From positions 201,588 through 265,587 of the forward strand of contig NZ_JAANNO010000004.1 in NCBI RefSeq assembly GCF_011250645.1: a stretch of DNA of 64,000 bases, written 5' to 3'. Of the stretch, positions 19,636 to 28,131 are shown one piece after another. The stretch is from Motilibacter aurantiacus (GTDB lineage Bacteria > Actinomycetota > Actinomycetes > Motilibacterales > Motilibacteraceae). Under the pieces are notes generated by a model. The model was not told where the DNA came from. It searched no databases and saw only the letters and a list, made by a program, of their open reading frames with translations. Positions within the stretch are counted from its first letter, which is position 1. Each line of letters opens with the position of its first letter. A program made the translations under genes and the position numbers.

Positions 19636-20133
19636 GTGGCAAAGCGCGCAGCAGGCAGGGCCGGCGCCGGCACCCCCGCGACCGTGGCCCTGGCCGCCGC
19701 CGGGGTCGCCTTCGTCCCTCGGCCGTACGAGCACGACCCGGCCGCCAAGTCCTACGGCCTGGAGGCGGCCGAGGCGCTTGGCGTGGCTCCCGACCGGGTC
19801 TTCAAGACCCTGCTCGCCGACGTCGACGGCGCCCTCGCCGTCGGGGTGGTGCCGGTCAGCGCCCAGCTCGACCTCAAGGCGCTCGCGGCCGTGCTGGGCG
19901 CGAAGAAGGCGAGCATGGCCGACCCGGCCGCAGCGGAGCGCTCGACCGGGTACGTCGTCGGCGGCATCAGCCCCATCGGCCAGCGCAGGCGGCTGCCCAC
20001 GGTGGTCGACGAGAGCGTGCTGACGCACGAGACGGTCCTCGTGTCCGGCGGGCGGCGCGGGCTGGACATCGAGCTCGCGCCGGCCGACCTGCTCCGGCTC
20101 ACCGCGGGCCGGGCCGCGCCGATCGCCCGCTGA
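19636..20133 (+). CDS. ybaK: YbaK/EbsC-type Cys-tRNA(Pro) deacylase
   Basis: A 165-aa editing enzyme that hydrolyses mischarged Cys-tRNA(Pro). YbaK signatures: YEHDPAAKSYGLEAAEALGV, RVFKTLLADVDG (catalytic Lys region), AVLGAKKASMADPAAAER, GYVVGGISPIGQRRRLP (GGISP, the hallmark Gly-rich turn) and VLVSGGRRGLDIELAPADL. The GTG at 19636 is chosen because it follows TAGCCT by seven bases; an earlier in-frame start would add 10 residues with no support. Confidence 0.93.
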   Translation: MAKRAAGRAGAGTPATVALAAAGVAFVPRPYEHDPAAKSYGLEAAEALGVAPDRVFKTLLADVDGALAVGVVPVSAQLDLKALAAVLGAKKASMADPAAAERSTGYVVGGISPIGQRRRLPTVVDESVLTHETVLVSGGRRGLDIELAPADLLRLTAGRAAPIAR

Positions 20134-20185
20134 CCGTGGGGGCGCCCGTCGGCCTCCGGCGGCGGTGGGCCGTCGAGCCTCGAGG

Positions 20186-20764
20186 TCAGGTGCCGGGGCG
20201 GCGGCCCAGCCGGCCGTGCCCTCGGCGGTGCCGCGGCGGGCTCTGCGCGGCCCGGGCCGGCTCGTCGACGCCGAAGCCGGCGGTGAGTGCGAAGTACACC
20301 ACCGTGGCGGCGATCGGCCAGCACAGGAGCATGCCGTGCGCGTGCAGGTCGAGCGCGACCGTGACCCGGCTGCCCACCGGCAGCCCGTCGGCGGCCAGCG
20401 CGCTCGGGCCGAGCCGGGCACCGGCCTGCCAGGCGACGACCGACCCGAGCAGCCCGCCCGCGACGAGGCCGAGCAGCGCGTAGGCCCCGGTCCGGCCGAG
20501 CCGGACGAAGGCCAGCAGTGCGCAGAGCACCCCCGCCACGAGCGCGACGCAGCCAAACCACGCCTCGGCCCCGAACAGGGCCTGGCTGGGGTCCGGGGCG
20601 ATGCCGTCGCTGGTGACGGTCCCCTCGACCCGGGGCGCGGCCCATTGCCACGCCGCTCCGGCGAGGGACCCGACCGCGACCGAGCCGGCCGTGACGACGG
20701 CCGCGGCGCGCAGCCCGGCGGCCCACCCGAGGCCCCCGTCGAGGCCCCAGTCCCGTCGGCTCAT
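20186..20764 (-). CDS. Four-helix membrane protein (possibly DUF2567-like)
   Basis: A 192-aa integral membrane protein with about four hydrophobic helices: AAAVVTAGSVAVGSLAGAAW, WFGCVALVAGVLCALLAF, AYALLGLVAGGLLGSVVAW and HGMLLCWPIAATVVYFALTA. A polar loop (PRVEGTVTSDGIAPDPSQALFGAEA) after helix 1 is probably outside. The order helix-PRVEG-helices resembles small actinobacterial DUF2567-type proteins near dnaE, but I cannot confirm the family. The basic C-terminus (PRHRRGHGRLGRRPGT) is cytosolic. ATG start at 20764. It is read in the same direction as dnaE, 119 bases downstream of it. Confidence 0.72.
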   Translation of the reverse strand: MSRRDWGLDGGLGWAAGLRAAAVVTAGSVAVGSLAGAAWQWAAPRVEGTVTSDGIAPDPSQALFGAEAWFGCVALVAGVLCALLAFVRLGRTGAYALLGLVAGGLLGSVVAWQAGARLGPSALAADGLPVGSRVTVALDLHAHGMLLCWPIAATVVYFALTAGFGVDEPARAAQSPPRHRRGHGRLGRRPGT

Positions 20765-20832
20765 GCTGCTCCCGCGCCGCGAGCGCGGCTGGCCTCGATC
20801 ACAGCGGACCACCCTACGCACCGGCCGGCCGG

Positions 20833-20859
20833 CCGCCCGCCATCGCGATCGCCGGGCGG
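20833..20859 (-). terminator. Hairpin downstream of dnaE
   Basis: CCGCCCG and CGGGCGG pair around a 13-base loop about 25-50 bases past the dnaE stop codon. Confidence 0.4.
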
Positions 20860-20883
20860 TCCACCCGGACGAGGCGACGGCGG

Positions 20884-23800
20884 TCAGCCGAGGCAGGCGG
20901 GGCCGAGCAGTTGCTTGAGGTCGCCGAAGAGCGCGGGGGTCGGAGTGACCCGGAGGCCGTCGTCGATCCGCAGCACGGTGGTCTTGCCACGGCCCTTGAG
21001 CGCGAGGTGCACCTCGGTGATGCCGGGGTGGGCGGCGAGCACCTCGCGCAGCCGCTCGACCACGGGCGGGGTGCAGCGCTGGGTCGGCAGCGAGATGCGG
21101 ACCGGCCCTCCGGTCGCCCCCTCGGTCAGGTCGGGGACCGTGAGGTCCATCGCGATCAGCTTGGGCACGTCCTCGCGCTTGTCCAGCCGGCCCTTGACCA
21201 CCACGACCGCGTCCTCGGCCAGCGACATCGCGACCAGCTGGTAGGTCGCGGGGAAGAACAGGCACTCGATGGCGCCCTCGAGGTCCTCGATCGTCGCGAT
21301 GGCCCAAGGGTTGCCCTGCTTGGTCAGCTTGCGCTGCAGCCCGGAGACGAGGCCGCCGATGGTGACGACCTGGCCGTCGGGGCGGTCTTCGTCGGCCATC
21401 AGCGCAGCGATGGTGCAGTCGCTCTGCGCGGCGAGGACGTGCTCCACGCCGAGCAGGGGGTGGTCGCTGACGTAGAGGCCGAGCATCTCCCGCTCGTAGG
21501 CCAGCAGGACGGACTTGTCCCACTCGCCCACGCCGAACTGCATCGCCCCGAGCGTGGCTCCCGGGCCGTCACCGTCGTCACCGAGCCCGCCGAAGAGCGA
21601 GTCCTGCCCGATCGCCTCGTTGCGCTTGACGTCGACGTGCAGGTCGACGAGCTCCTCGTGCTTGTCCAGGAGAGCCCGCCGGGTCACGCCGAGCGAGTCG
21701 AACGCCCCGGCCTTCGTGAGCGACTCGACGACCCGCTTGTTGCAGACGACGAGCGGGACCTTGGCGAAGAAGTCCTCGACGTCGGTGTAGAGCGACTTCT
21801 CCACCCGCGTCGAGCAGATGGCGTCGACCACGTTGGCCCCGACGTTGCGGATCGCCGTGAGGCCGAAGCGGATGTCCGAGCCGCGCGGGGTGAAGTTCGC
21901 GTCGGACTCGTTGACGTCGGGCGGCAGCACCTTGATGCCCATGCGCCGGCACTCGTTGAGGTAGAGCGCCGACTTGTCCTTGTCGTCGCGCACGCTGGTG
22001 AGCAGGGCCGCCATGTACTCGGCCGGGTAGTTGGCCTTGAGGAAAGCGGTCCAGTAGGAGACGAGGCCGTAGGCGGCGGAGTGCGCCTTGTTGAAGGCGT
22101 AGTCGGAGAACGGCAGCAGGATGTCCCAGAGCGTCTTGATGGCCTCCTCGGAGTAGCCACGCTCCTTCATGCCGCCCGCGAAGTTGACGTACTCCTTGTC
22201 CAGGACCTCGCGCTTCTTCTTGCCCATGGCCCGGCGGAGCAGGTCCGCCTGTCCGAGCGAGTAGCCCGCGAGCTTCTGCGCGATCGCCATGACCTGCTCT
22301 TGGTAGACGATCAGGCCGAACGTGCCGCCGAGGATGTCGGCGAGCGGCTCCTCGAGCTCGGGATGGATGGGGATCACGGGCTTGCGCTTGTTCTTGCGGT
22401 CGGCGTAGTCGTTGTGCGCGTTCGCGCCCATCGGGCCGGGCCGGTAGAGCGCGCCGACGGCGGAGATGTCCTCGAAGTTGTCCGGGCGCATCGAGCGCAG
22501 CAGGGCGCGCATCGGGCCGCCGTCGAACTGGAAGACACCGAGCGTGTCGCCGCGCGAGAGCAGCTCGTAGGTCGCGGGGTCGTCGAGGCTCAGCCCCTCG
22601 AGGTCCGGGACCTCCTTGCCGTTGACGGCGATGTTCTTCAGGCAGTCGTCGATGATCGTGAGGTTGCGCAGCCCGAGGAAGTCCATCTTCAGCAGGCCGA
22701 GCGTCTCGCAGGTCGGGTAGTCGAACTGCGTGATGATCGCCCCGTCCTGCTCGCGCTTCATGATCGGGATGTGATCGATGAGCGGCTCGCTGGACATGAT
22801 GACGGCGCAGGCGTGCACGCCCCACTGGCGCTTCAGCCCCTCGAGGCCCATCGCCGTGTCGACGACCTTCTTGACCTCGACGTCGGCCTCGTAGAGCGAG
22901 CGGAACTCGCCGGCCTCCGAATAGCGCTTGTGCGAGGGGTCGAAGATCCCCTTGAGCGGGATGTCCTTGCCCATGACCGCGGGCGGCATCGCCTTGGTGA
23001 TGCGGTCGCCCATGGCGAAGGGGTGGCCGAGCACACGCGCCGAGTCCTTGATGGCCTGCTTGGCCTTGATCGTGCCGTAGGTGACCACCTGCGACACGCG
23101 GTCGACGCCGTACTTCTCGGTGACGTACTGGATGACCTCCCCGCGCCGACGCTCGTCGAAGTCGATGTCGACGTCGGGCATCGACACGCGCTCGGGGTTG
23201 AGGAACCGCTCGAAGAGCAGCCCGTGCTGGAGCGGGTCGAGGTCGGTGATGCCCATGACGTACGCCGCGAGCGAGCCTGCGGCCGACCCGCGGCCGGGGC
23301 CGACGCGGATGCCCTGGGCCTTCGCCCATCCGATGAAGTCGGCGACCACGAGGAAGTAGCCCGGGAAGCCCATCTGCAGGATGACGCCGACCTCGTAGTC
23401 GGCCTGCTTGCGCACGTGGTCAGGGACGCCGCCGGGATAGCGCCGCGCCAGGCCCCGCTCGACCTCCTTGACGAACCACGTGTGCTCGGACTCGCCCTCC
23501 GGGACCGGGAAGCGCGGCGCGAGGTTGGCCCCCTCGGTGAACTCGACGTCGCACCGCTCGGCCACGAGCAGGGTGTTGTCGCAGGCCTCGGGGAACTCCG
23601 ACCACAGCGAGCGCATCTCGTGCGCGGGCTTGAGGTAGAAGTCCTGGGCGTCGAACTTGAACCGGTTGGGGTCGGCGAAGGTCGAGCCGGACTGGACGCA
23701 GAGCAGGATCTCGTGCGCCGTCGCGTCCTTGGCGTAGGTGTAGTGCAGGTCGTTGGTCGCCAGGAGCGGCAGCTTGAGGTCCTTGGCGAGGCGGAAGAGC

Positions 23801-24423
23801 TCCTCGTGGGCGCGGCGCTCGATGCCGATGCCGTGGTCCATGAGCTCGCAGTAGAAGTTCTCGCGGCCGAAGATGTCGCGGAACTCCCCCGCCGCCTCGC
23901 GGGCCAGGTCGTACTGCCCCAGGCGCAGCCGGGTCTGGATCTCCCCTGACGGGCAGCCGGTCGTCGCGATGAGACCCTTGCCGTACTGCGACAGCAGCTC
24001 GCGGTCCATGCGCGGCTTGTAGAAGAACCCCTCGAGGCTGGCCCGCGACGAGAGCCGGAAGAGGTTGTGCATGCCCTCCGTGGTCTCGGCGAGCAACGTC
24101 ATGTGGGTGTACGCGCCCGAGCCGGAGACGTCGTCCTCGCCGCCGTTGCCCCAGCGCACCCGGGTGCGGTCCCCGCGGTGGGTGTGGCCCGGCGCGAGGT
24201 ATGCCTCGGTGCCGATGATCGGCTTCACGCCGTTGGCCTTGGCCTTCTTGTAGAAGTCGTAGGCACCGAAGACGTTGCCGTGGTCGGTCATGGCGACCGC
24301 CGGCATGCCCATGCGGGAGGCCTCGGCGAAGAGGTCGTCCAGCCGGGCCGCCCCGTCGAGCATGGAGTACTCGGTGTGCACGTGAAGGTGCACGAAGCTC
24401 GACTCGTTGCCTCCGTCTGACAC
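20884..24423 (-). CDS. dnaE: DNA polymerase III alpha subunit, replicative
   Basis: An 1179-aa C-family polymerase of DnaE1 size. The N-terminal PHP domain starts FVHLHVHTEYSMLDG and keeps metal ligands (TDHGNVFG; TGCPSGEI), which in actinobacterial DnaE1 supports proofreading. The palm carries PDVDIDFDERRRGEV with the catalytic acidic residues; GPGRGSAAGSL and the fingers (GLLKMDFLGLRNLT) are intact. Later come HhH (LPPDVNESD), beta-binding and OB domains (VTIGGLVSGLQRKLTKQG). GTG at 24423 is favoured over an open upstream extension of 23 codons, because the PHP domain then starts at residue 10 as usual. Confidence 0.97.
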   Translation of the reverse strand: MSDGGNESSFVHLHVHTEYSMLDGAARLDDLFAEASRMGMPAVAMTDHGNVFGAYDFYKKAKANGVKPIIGTEAYLAPGHTHRGDRTRVRWGNGGEDDVSGSGAYTHMTLLAETTEGMHNLFRLSSRASLEGFFYKPRMDRELLSQYGKGLIATTGCPSGEIQTRLRLGQYDLAREAAGEFRDIFGRENFYCELMDHGIGIERRAHEELFRLAKDLKLPLLATNDLHYTYAKDATAHEILLCVQSGSTFADPNRFKFDAQDFYLKPAHEMRSLWSEFPEACDNTLLVAERCDVEFTEGANLAPRFPVPEGESEHTWFVKEVERGLARRYPGGVPDHVRKQADYEVGVILQMGFPGYFLVVADFIGWAKAQGIRVGPGRGSAAGSLAAYVMGITDLDPLQHGLLFERFLNPERVSMPDVDIDFDERRRGEVIQYVTEKYGVDRVSQVVTYGTIKAKQAIKDSARVLGHPFAMGDRITKAMPPAVMGKDIPLKGIFDPSHKRYSEAGEFRSLYEADVEVKKVVDTAMGLEGLKRQWGVHACAVIMSSEPLIDHIPIMKREQDGAIITQFDYPTCETLGLLKMDFLGLRNLTIIDDCLKNIAVNGKEVPDLEGLSLDDPATYELLSRGDTLGVFQFDGGPMRALLRSMRPDNFEDISAVGALYRPGPMGANAHNDYADRKNKRKPVIPIHPELEEPLADILGGTFGLIVYQEQVMAIAQKLAGYSLGQADLLRRAMGKKKREVLDKEYVNFAGGMKERGYSEEAIKTLWDILLPFSDYAFNKAHSAAYGLVSYWTAFLKANYPAEYMAALLTSVRDDKDKSALYLNECRRMGIKVLPPDVNESDANFTPRGSDIRFGLTAIRNVGANVVDAICSTRVEKSLYTDVEDFFAKVPLVVCNKRVVESLTKAGAFDSLGVTRRALLDKHEELVDLHVDVKRNEAIGQDSLFGGLGDDGDGPGATLGAMQFGVGEWDKSVLLAYEREMLGLYVSDHPLLGVEHVLAAQSDCTIAALMADEDRPDGQVVTIGGLVSGLQRKLTKQGNPWAIATIEDLEGAIECLFFPATYQLVAMSLAEDAVVVVKGRLDKREDVPKLIAMDLTVPDLTEGATGGPVRISLPTQRCTPPVVERLREVLAAHPGITEVHLALKGRGKTTVLRIDDGLRVTPTPALFGDLKQLLGPACLG

Positions 24424-24528
24424 TGGCTCGCGCCCCCTGTGCTGCTCTCCCGACCTGCCCGACGAGAGTAGGCGAGACCACCGACAAGACACGCCGAGCG
24501 AGCGTTCCTCTCGTCGTGTCGACCCGGG

Positions 24529-25143
24529 TCAGCCGGTCGGCTGCCGGATCACCAGCGCCGCCTCGACCGGCTCGTCCCCGACCGCGGCATACGTGTGCGG
24601 CACGTCGGTCGCGAGGGCGACGAAACCGCCGGCCGGCACCTCGACCTCGGCTCCCGCCGGCCCGACGCGCAGCGTCCCGCGGAACACGACGAGGTGCTCC
24701 TGCGTCCCGCGCGGGTGGGCGGGCGACGCCTGCACGGCCCCGGGCCGGACGTCGAGCCGGTAGAGCTCGGTCGTGGTACCCGGGTCCGCGAACGAGCCGA
24801 GCAAGGTTCCCGTGACGGCCTCCCCGGCCACGCGCGGCGCGGCCGCGGCCGCGTCCGAGCCGGGCCCGGCCAGCAGCGCGCCCAGCGGCACCTCCAGCTG
24901 GGCGGCCACGGCGTACAGGGTCTCCAGCCGGGCGTTGCGGGTGCCTGCCTCGAGCCCGGAGAGGGTGGCCTTGCCGATGCCGGCGGCGGCCGCCAGCTGC
25001 GAGAGGCTGACACCGCGCGCGAGCCGGAGCGCCCGGACGCGCGCCCCCACCGCGGCGGGCGCGCCACCCGCACCGCCACCGGCAACGGCAACGGCAACGG
25101 CACCAACATCGTCGCCCGTCGGCCGGCCGTCCATGGCTGCCAT
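24529..25143 (-). CDS. XRE-family regulator with C-terminal cupin domain
   Basis: A 204-aa transcription regulator. An HTH of XRE type spans about residues 35-90 (VRALRLARGVSLSQLAAAAGIGKATLSGLEAGTR) and a small-molecule-binding cupin barrel about 120-200 (GTQEHLVVFRGTLRVG, VPHTYAAVGDEP). It lies divergent from a BenE-type transporter and most likely controls it through the palindrome between them. The first of two adjacent ATGs (25146) is only 3 bases from the GAGGG ribosome site, the second (25143) is 6, so the second is used here. The N-terminal Val-Ala-Gly stretch comes from a GGCAAC hexamer repeat. Confidence 0.85.
   Translation of the reverse strand: MAAMDGRPTGDDVGAVAVAVAGGGAGGAPAAVGARVRALRLARGVSLSQLAAAAGIGKATLSGLEAGTRNARLETLYAVAAQLEVPLGALLAGPGSDAAAAAPRVAGEAVTGTLLGSFADPGTTTELYRLDVRPGAVQASPAHPRGTQEHLVVFRGTLRVGPAGAEVEVPAGGFVALATDVPHTYAAVGDEPVEAALVIRQPTG
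25081..25104. repeat. Hexanucleotide repeat (GGCAAC)n within the regulator gene
   Basis: Three exact GGCAAC units and one GGCACC lie in tandem. On the coding strand they give alternating Val-Ala pairs. Such a tract could change unit number by slippage without breaking the frame. Confidence 0.5.
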
Positions 25144-25153
25144 CATCTACCCT

Positions 25154-25171
25154 CGTTCCGAAAACGGAACG
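25154..25171. promoter_or_regulatory. Perfect palindrome CGTTCCG-AAAA-CGGAACG, probable operator
   Basis: Seven-base perfect arms with an AAAA centre sit in the 36-base gap between the XRE-cupin gene and the BenE-type transporter gene, touching the ribosome sites of both. It is the best candidate binding site for the adjacent XRE-cupin protein, which would then repress itself and the transporter. Binding is an inference from location. Confidence 0.65.
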
Positions 25172-25179
25172 GAGGGGCG

Positions 25180-26403
25180 ATGGGCGAGACGGTCAGCGAG
25201 CGCGGGAGCGGCACCTTCCACGTCGTGCTCGCCGGGCTGATCGCGGCCGTCGTGGGCTTCACCAGCTCGTTCGCGGTGGTGCTCACCGGCCTGCGGGCCG
25301 TCGGCGCGAGCGACACCCAGGCCGCGTCCGGGTTGGCCGCCCTGTGCCTGGCCATGGGCCTGTCCGCCCTCCTGCTCAGCACCCGGCTGCGCATGCCGGT
25401 CTCTGTCGCCTGGTCGACCCCGGGGGCAGCGCTGCTCGCGTCCACCGGGGCGCCGGCCGGCGGCTTCGCGGCAGCGGTGGGCGCGTTCCTGGTGGCGGGC
25501 GTGCTGCTCGTGGCCGCTGGGCTGTGGGGCCCGCTCGGCCGGGCCATCGCCGCCATCCCCGCGCCGCTCGCGAACGCGATGCTGGCAGGCGTCCTGCTCT
25601 CGCTCTGCCTCGCTCCTGCCCGCGCGGCGGTCGAGATCCCGCGCCTCGCCCTGCCGGTCGTCGTGGTCTGGCTCCTGCTCACCCGCTGGGCGCCGCGCTG
25701 GGCGGTCCCCGGCGCGCTCGCCGTGGCGGCCGTCGGCGTGGGGCTCGACACCCCGGCGGGGCTGGGGGACGCGCTGCGCGGCACGTCGGTGCTCGCCGCC
25801 CCGGACCCGGTCGCGCCCGAGCTGGCCCTTCCCGCGGTCATCGGCCTCGCGGTCCCGCTCTTCCTGGTGACCATGGCGTCGCAGAACATCCCCGGCATGG
25901 GGGTGCTCGCGTCGTACGGGTACCGCCCCTCGTTGCGCCCGTTGCTCGGCGTAACGGGCGCGGCCACCGTCGCCGCCGCCCCGTTCGGCGGCCACGCCGT
26001 CAACCTCGCCGCCCTCACGGCCGCGCTCGCCGCCGGGCCGTCGGCCGGCCCCGACCCGCAGCGGCGCTGGATCGCGGGCGCGACGAGCGGCATCGCGTAC
26101 GTCGTGCTCGGCCTGCTGGGCGGGCTCGTCACGGCACTGGCGGGGCTCGCGCCCGTGCTGCTGCTGCAGGCCGTCGCCGGGCTGGCGCTGCTCGGGGCGC
26201 TCACCTCGGCGCTCAGGGCCGCGCTGGACGACGCGGGCATGCGGGACGCTGCCGTCGTGACCCTGGTCGTGACGGTCTCGGGCGTCTCCGTCGGCGGCGT
26301 CGGCTCAGCGTTCTGGGGGCTGGTGGCCGGGTGGGCGGTGCTGGCCCTGACCCGGCTGCCGGCCGCCGTGCACAGCGCTCCTGCGGCGCCCCGCCCACGC
26401 TGA
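25180..26403 (+). CDS. BenE-family benzoate/H+ symporter-like transporter
   Basis: A 407-aa integral membrane protein with about 12 hydrophobic helices. Recognised as BenE-like (NCS2-related fold) by GFTSSFAVVLTGLRAVGAS, RMPVSVAWSTPGAALLAST, LANAMLAGVLLSLCLAP, VTMASQNIPGMGVLASYGYRPS and APFGGHAVNLAALTAAL. Its substrate may be benzoate or another aromatic acid, but no catabolic gene adjoins, so this is open. ATG start with GGAGGGG just upstream. The cupin regulator next door likely senses the same or a related compound. Confidence 0.88.
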   Translation: MGETVSERGSGTFHVVLAGLIAAVVGFTSSFAVVLTGLRAVGASDTQAASGLAALCLAMGLSALLLSTRLRMPVSVAWSTPGAALLASTGAPAGGFAAAVGAFLVAGVLLVAAGLWGPLGRAIAAIPAPLANAMLAGVLLSLCLAPARAAVEIPRLALPVVVVWLLLTRWAPRWAVPGALAVAAVGVGLDTPAGLGDALRGTSVLAAPDPVAPELALPAVIGLAVPLFLVTMASQNIPGMGVLASYGYRPSLRPLLGVTGAATVAAAPFGGHAVNLAALTAALAAGPSAGPDPQRRWIAGATSGIAYVVLGLLGGLVTALAGLAPVLLLQAVAGLALLGALTSALRAALDDAGMRDAAVVTLVVTVSGVSVGGVGSAFWGLVAGWAVLALTRLPAAVHSAPAAPRPR

Positions 26404-26459
26404 CCGACGGCTGCTCACCCGTCCGCAACCCGTCCTTCGCCAACTCCCCACCCGGCCGT

Positions 26460-26610
26460 CGCCGGTGCCGTACATTCCCTGCACCGGCGAGGAACAGCGG
26501 CTGATTCAGCGGCCACGAGGAGCGACTCCAGCGAGAGCGCAGCAGCGCCCAGGCCCACCGGTGCTGGCCTCTGTCGTTCCTCGTTCCCGGAGCACCCCAT
26601 GCGCTCTCGC
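26460..26610 (+). ncRNA. Candidate structured leader RNA with crossing helices upstream of a kinase-like gene
   Basis: Several exact complementarities lie in this 290-base gap. (a) A 9-bp hairpin, 26460-26468 with 26481-26489, loop 12. (b) An 8-bp helix CGAGGAAC (26488-26495) with GTTCCTCG (26576-26583). (c) An 11-bp helix 26531-26541 with 26600-26610. Helices b and c cross, so they form a pseudoknot or alternative states. Helix c covers the ATG at 26599 of a short leader ORF. Smaller stems (GCTG-ATT-CAGC, GGAG-CGA-CTCC, AGGCC/GGCCT) fill the interior. It does not match the riboswitch classes I know. Hairpin (a) could also end the upstream transporter transcript. Confidence 0.42.
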
Positions 26611-26736
26611 GCCGTTCCGCGCACCCTCGTCGCCCCGCGGGCCCCTCCGTCCCGCGTCAACGGGCGGCTGCACCGGCCCTCGGCCTGCCGGAGGTGCTCG
26701 CCACGGTTCGGGCGACCGCACCGCAGCTGGGGCTGA
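26599..26736 (+). CDS. Possible 45-aa Arg-rich leader peptide
   Basis: A short frame starts with ATG six bases after GGAG (26589-26592) and ends at TGA 26734-26736, inside the kinase-like gene whose GTG is at 26694. About a quarter of the codons are Arg (MRSRAVPRTLVAPRAPPSR at the start), which may only reflect GC bias. Its start codon sits at the edge of an 11-bp complementarity with 26531-26541. It could be a leader ORF that couples or tunes translation of the downstream gene; it could also be chance. Confidence 0.3.
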   Translation: MRSRAVPRTLVAPRAPPSRVNGRLHRPSACRRCSPRFGRPHRSWG

Positions 26737-27512
26737 CGGCCGCGGCCCTCGATGCCGCCCGGGTCGTCCAGCTCGTGTCCACCGCGGTGCTCGAGGTGCA
26801 CGGGCTGGCCCTCAAGGTCTACCCGGCCGGGACCGACACGGCCCGCTTGCGCGCCCAGGCGGACGCCCTGGAGGCGGCCCCGGGACTGTGGGTCAGGCCG
26901 GTCAGCGGGCCGCTCGAGACGCCGACGGGTGTGGTCGTGGCCTTCCCCTGGGTGGACGCGGGCGCGCCGGTCGGCTGGCCCGAGGTCGGTGGGCTGCTGC
27001 GCGCCTGGCACCAGGCAGAGGTCGTCACGGCGGGGCTCCCGTCCTGGTCGCCGCTGGGCCGGCTGCCCGCCCAGGTCGCCGCGTACGCCGCGCTCCCCGC
27101 CGCCGACCCCGGGCTCGCCCGGGCCGCCCTCGCCGCGCGTGAGCGGCTGCTGAGCCAGGTGCCGCAGCTGACGACGACACTGGGCGTCGGAGCCATCCAC
27201 GGGGACGTCTCCCCCTCCAACGTGCTGCGCCGGGCCGGGCGCCCGGTCCTCATCGACAGCGACTTCGTCGCCGTCGGGCCCAAGGAGTACGACCTCGTGC
27301 CGGCCGCGCAGCGCCGCGAGCGCGGTGAGATCGACGAGGCGGAGTACCTCGGCTTCTGCGCGGAGTACGGCCACGACGTGCGGTCCTGGCCGGGCATCGG
27401 CCTGGTCGAGGAGATCTGCGGCCTCGGCGCCGTCACGTTCCGGCTTCGGTGCGCCGCAGAGCGCGGGGAGGACGTGGCGTGGCTGGGCGGGGCGCTCGCC
27501 CGCTACGTCTGA
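26694..27512 (+). CDS. Aminoglycoside-phosphotransferase-fold kinase
   Basis: A 272-aa protein of the APH/choline-kinase superfamily. The catalytic loop is IHGDVSPSNVL (H169, D171, N176) and the metal-binding Asp is in VLIDSDFVAVG (D188/D190). The N-lobe has a Lys in LALKVYPAG (about residue 41) and a hinge VVVAFPWVD. The C-lobe ends with a helical FRLRCAAERG segment. The substrate is unknown: antibiotic, amino sugar or choline-like molecule are all possible. GTG at 26694 overlaps a GGAGG-like site too closely to be ideal, so initiation may depend on a leader ORF read through this point. The N-terminus is therefore uncertain. Confidence 0.8.
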   Translation: MLATVRATAPQLGLTAAALDAARVVQLVSTAVLEVHGLALKVYPAGTDTARLRAQADALEAAPGLWVRPVSGPLETPTGVVVAFPWVDAGAPVGWPEVGGLLRAWHQAEVVTAGLPSWSPLGRLPAQVAAYAALPAADPGLARAALAARERLLSQVPQLTTTLGVGAIHGDVSPSNVLRRAGRPVLIDSDFVAVGPKEYDLVPAAQRRERGEIDEAEYLGFCAEYGHDVRSWPGIGLVEEICGLGAVTFRLRCAAERGEDVAWLGGALARYV

Positions 27513-27519
27513 GCGCCCG

Positions 27520-28008
27520 TCAGCGCGCGGCCAGCTCCGGGGCGGGAAGCCCCTCCACGTAGGACGCGAAGGTCGCGTTGTTGACGGCACGGGTGCGCAC
27601 GGCACGCAGGTGCTCCAGGGCGGTCCGGCCGTCCACGCCGAGCAGCCGGCGCACCGCCAGCACGACCACGAGCCCGGACCGGTTCTTGCCGAAGCCGCAG
27701 TGCACGAGGACCGGGCGGTCGGCGCGGACCTCGTCCACGACGAGCGACACGAGCTCGTCGAGCTGCTCGGCAGGGGGCACCTCGGCGGCGTCGACGAGCG
27801 GGTCCTTGACGTACCGCAGGCCGGCCACGCGCTCGGCGGCATGCACCTGCCCGGCGTCGTTGACGTCGACGACGGTCTCGATGCCCGCCGCGGCGAGCCA
27901 GTCCCAGTCGATCGGCATGCCCGCCTGCCAGAGGCCGGGCAGCACCTCGGTCGGGGGCTGCACCTCGAGGGCGGCCGGGGCGGGCACGGGCTGCGCGGTC
28001 GACGTCAC
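27520..28008 (-). CDS. Dual-specificity/tyrosine protein phosphatase family protein
   Basis: A 162-aa cysteine phosphatase. The P-loop is HCGFGKNRSG with catalytic C104 and R110; the general acid is probably D72 or D73 in the YVKDPLVDAAE loop. The N-terminal WQAGMPIDWDWLAAAGIETVVDVND is the usual DSP strand-helix pair. Substrates may be phosphotyrosine proteins or phosphoinositides. It converges on the kinase-like gene with 7 bases between the stops. GTG start at 28008; no clear ribosome site. The 123 bases to the next gene show nothing notable. Confidence 0.87.
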   Translation of the reverse strand: MTSTAQPVPAPAALEVQPPTEVLPGLWQAGMPIDWDWLAAAGIETVVDVNDAGQVHAAERVAGLRYVKDPLVDAAEVPPAEQLDELVSLVVDEVRADRPVLVHCGFGKNRSGLVVVLAVRRLLGVDGRTALEHLRAVRTRAVNNATFASYVEGLPAPELAAR

Positions 28009-28131
28009 GAGCGTCGATCTTCCCAGCCGCGGCGCACGCCAAGCCGCCCGTACGTGTCCCGTGCCGCATCCCGTGGCGGGCCGTTCGCGGCGCGTTCAGC
28101 CGCTGTTCCTCGCCGCCGCGGCCGGTGCGGG

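Noticed and set aside
26460..26610. Cyclic di-AMP (ydaO) or other named riboswitch
   Set aside because: I looked for the conserved ydaO, cobalamin, TPP, SAM and glycine cores and did not find them; only the novel crossing helices are seen.
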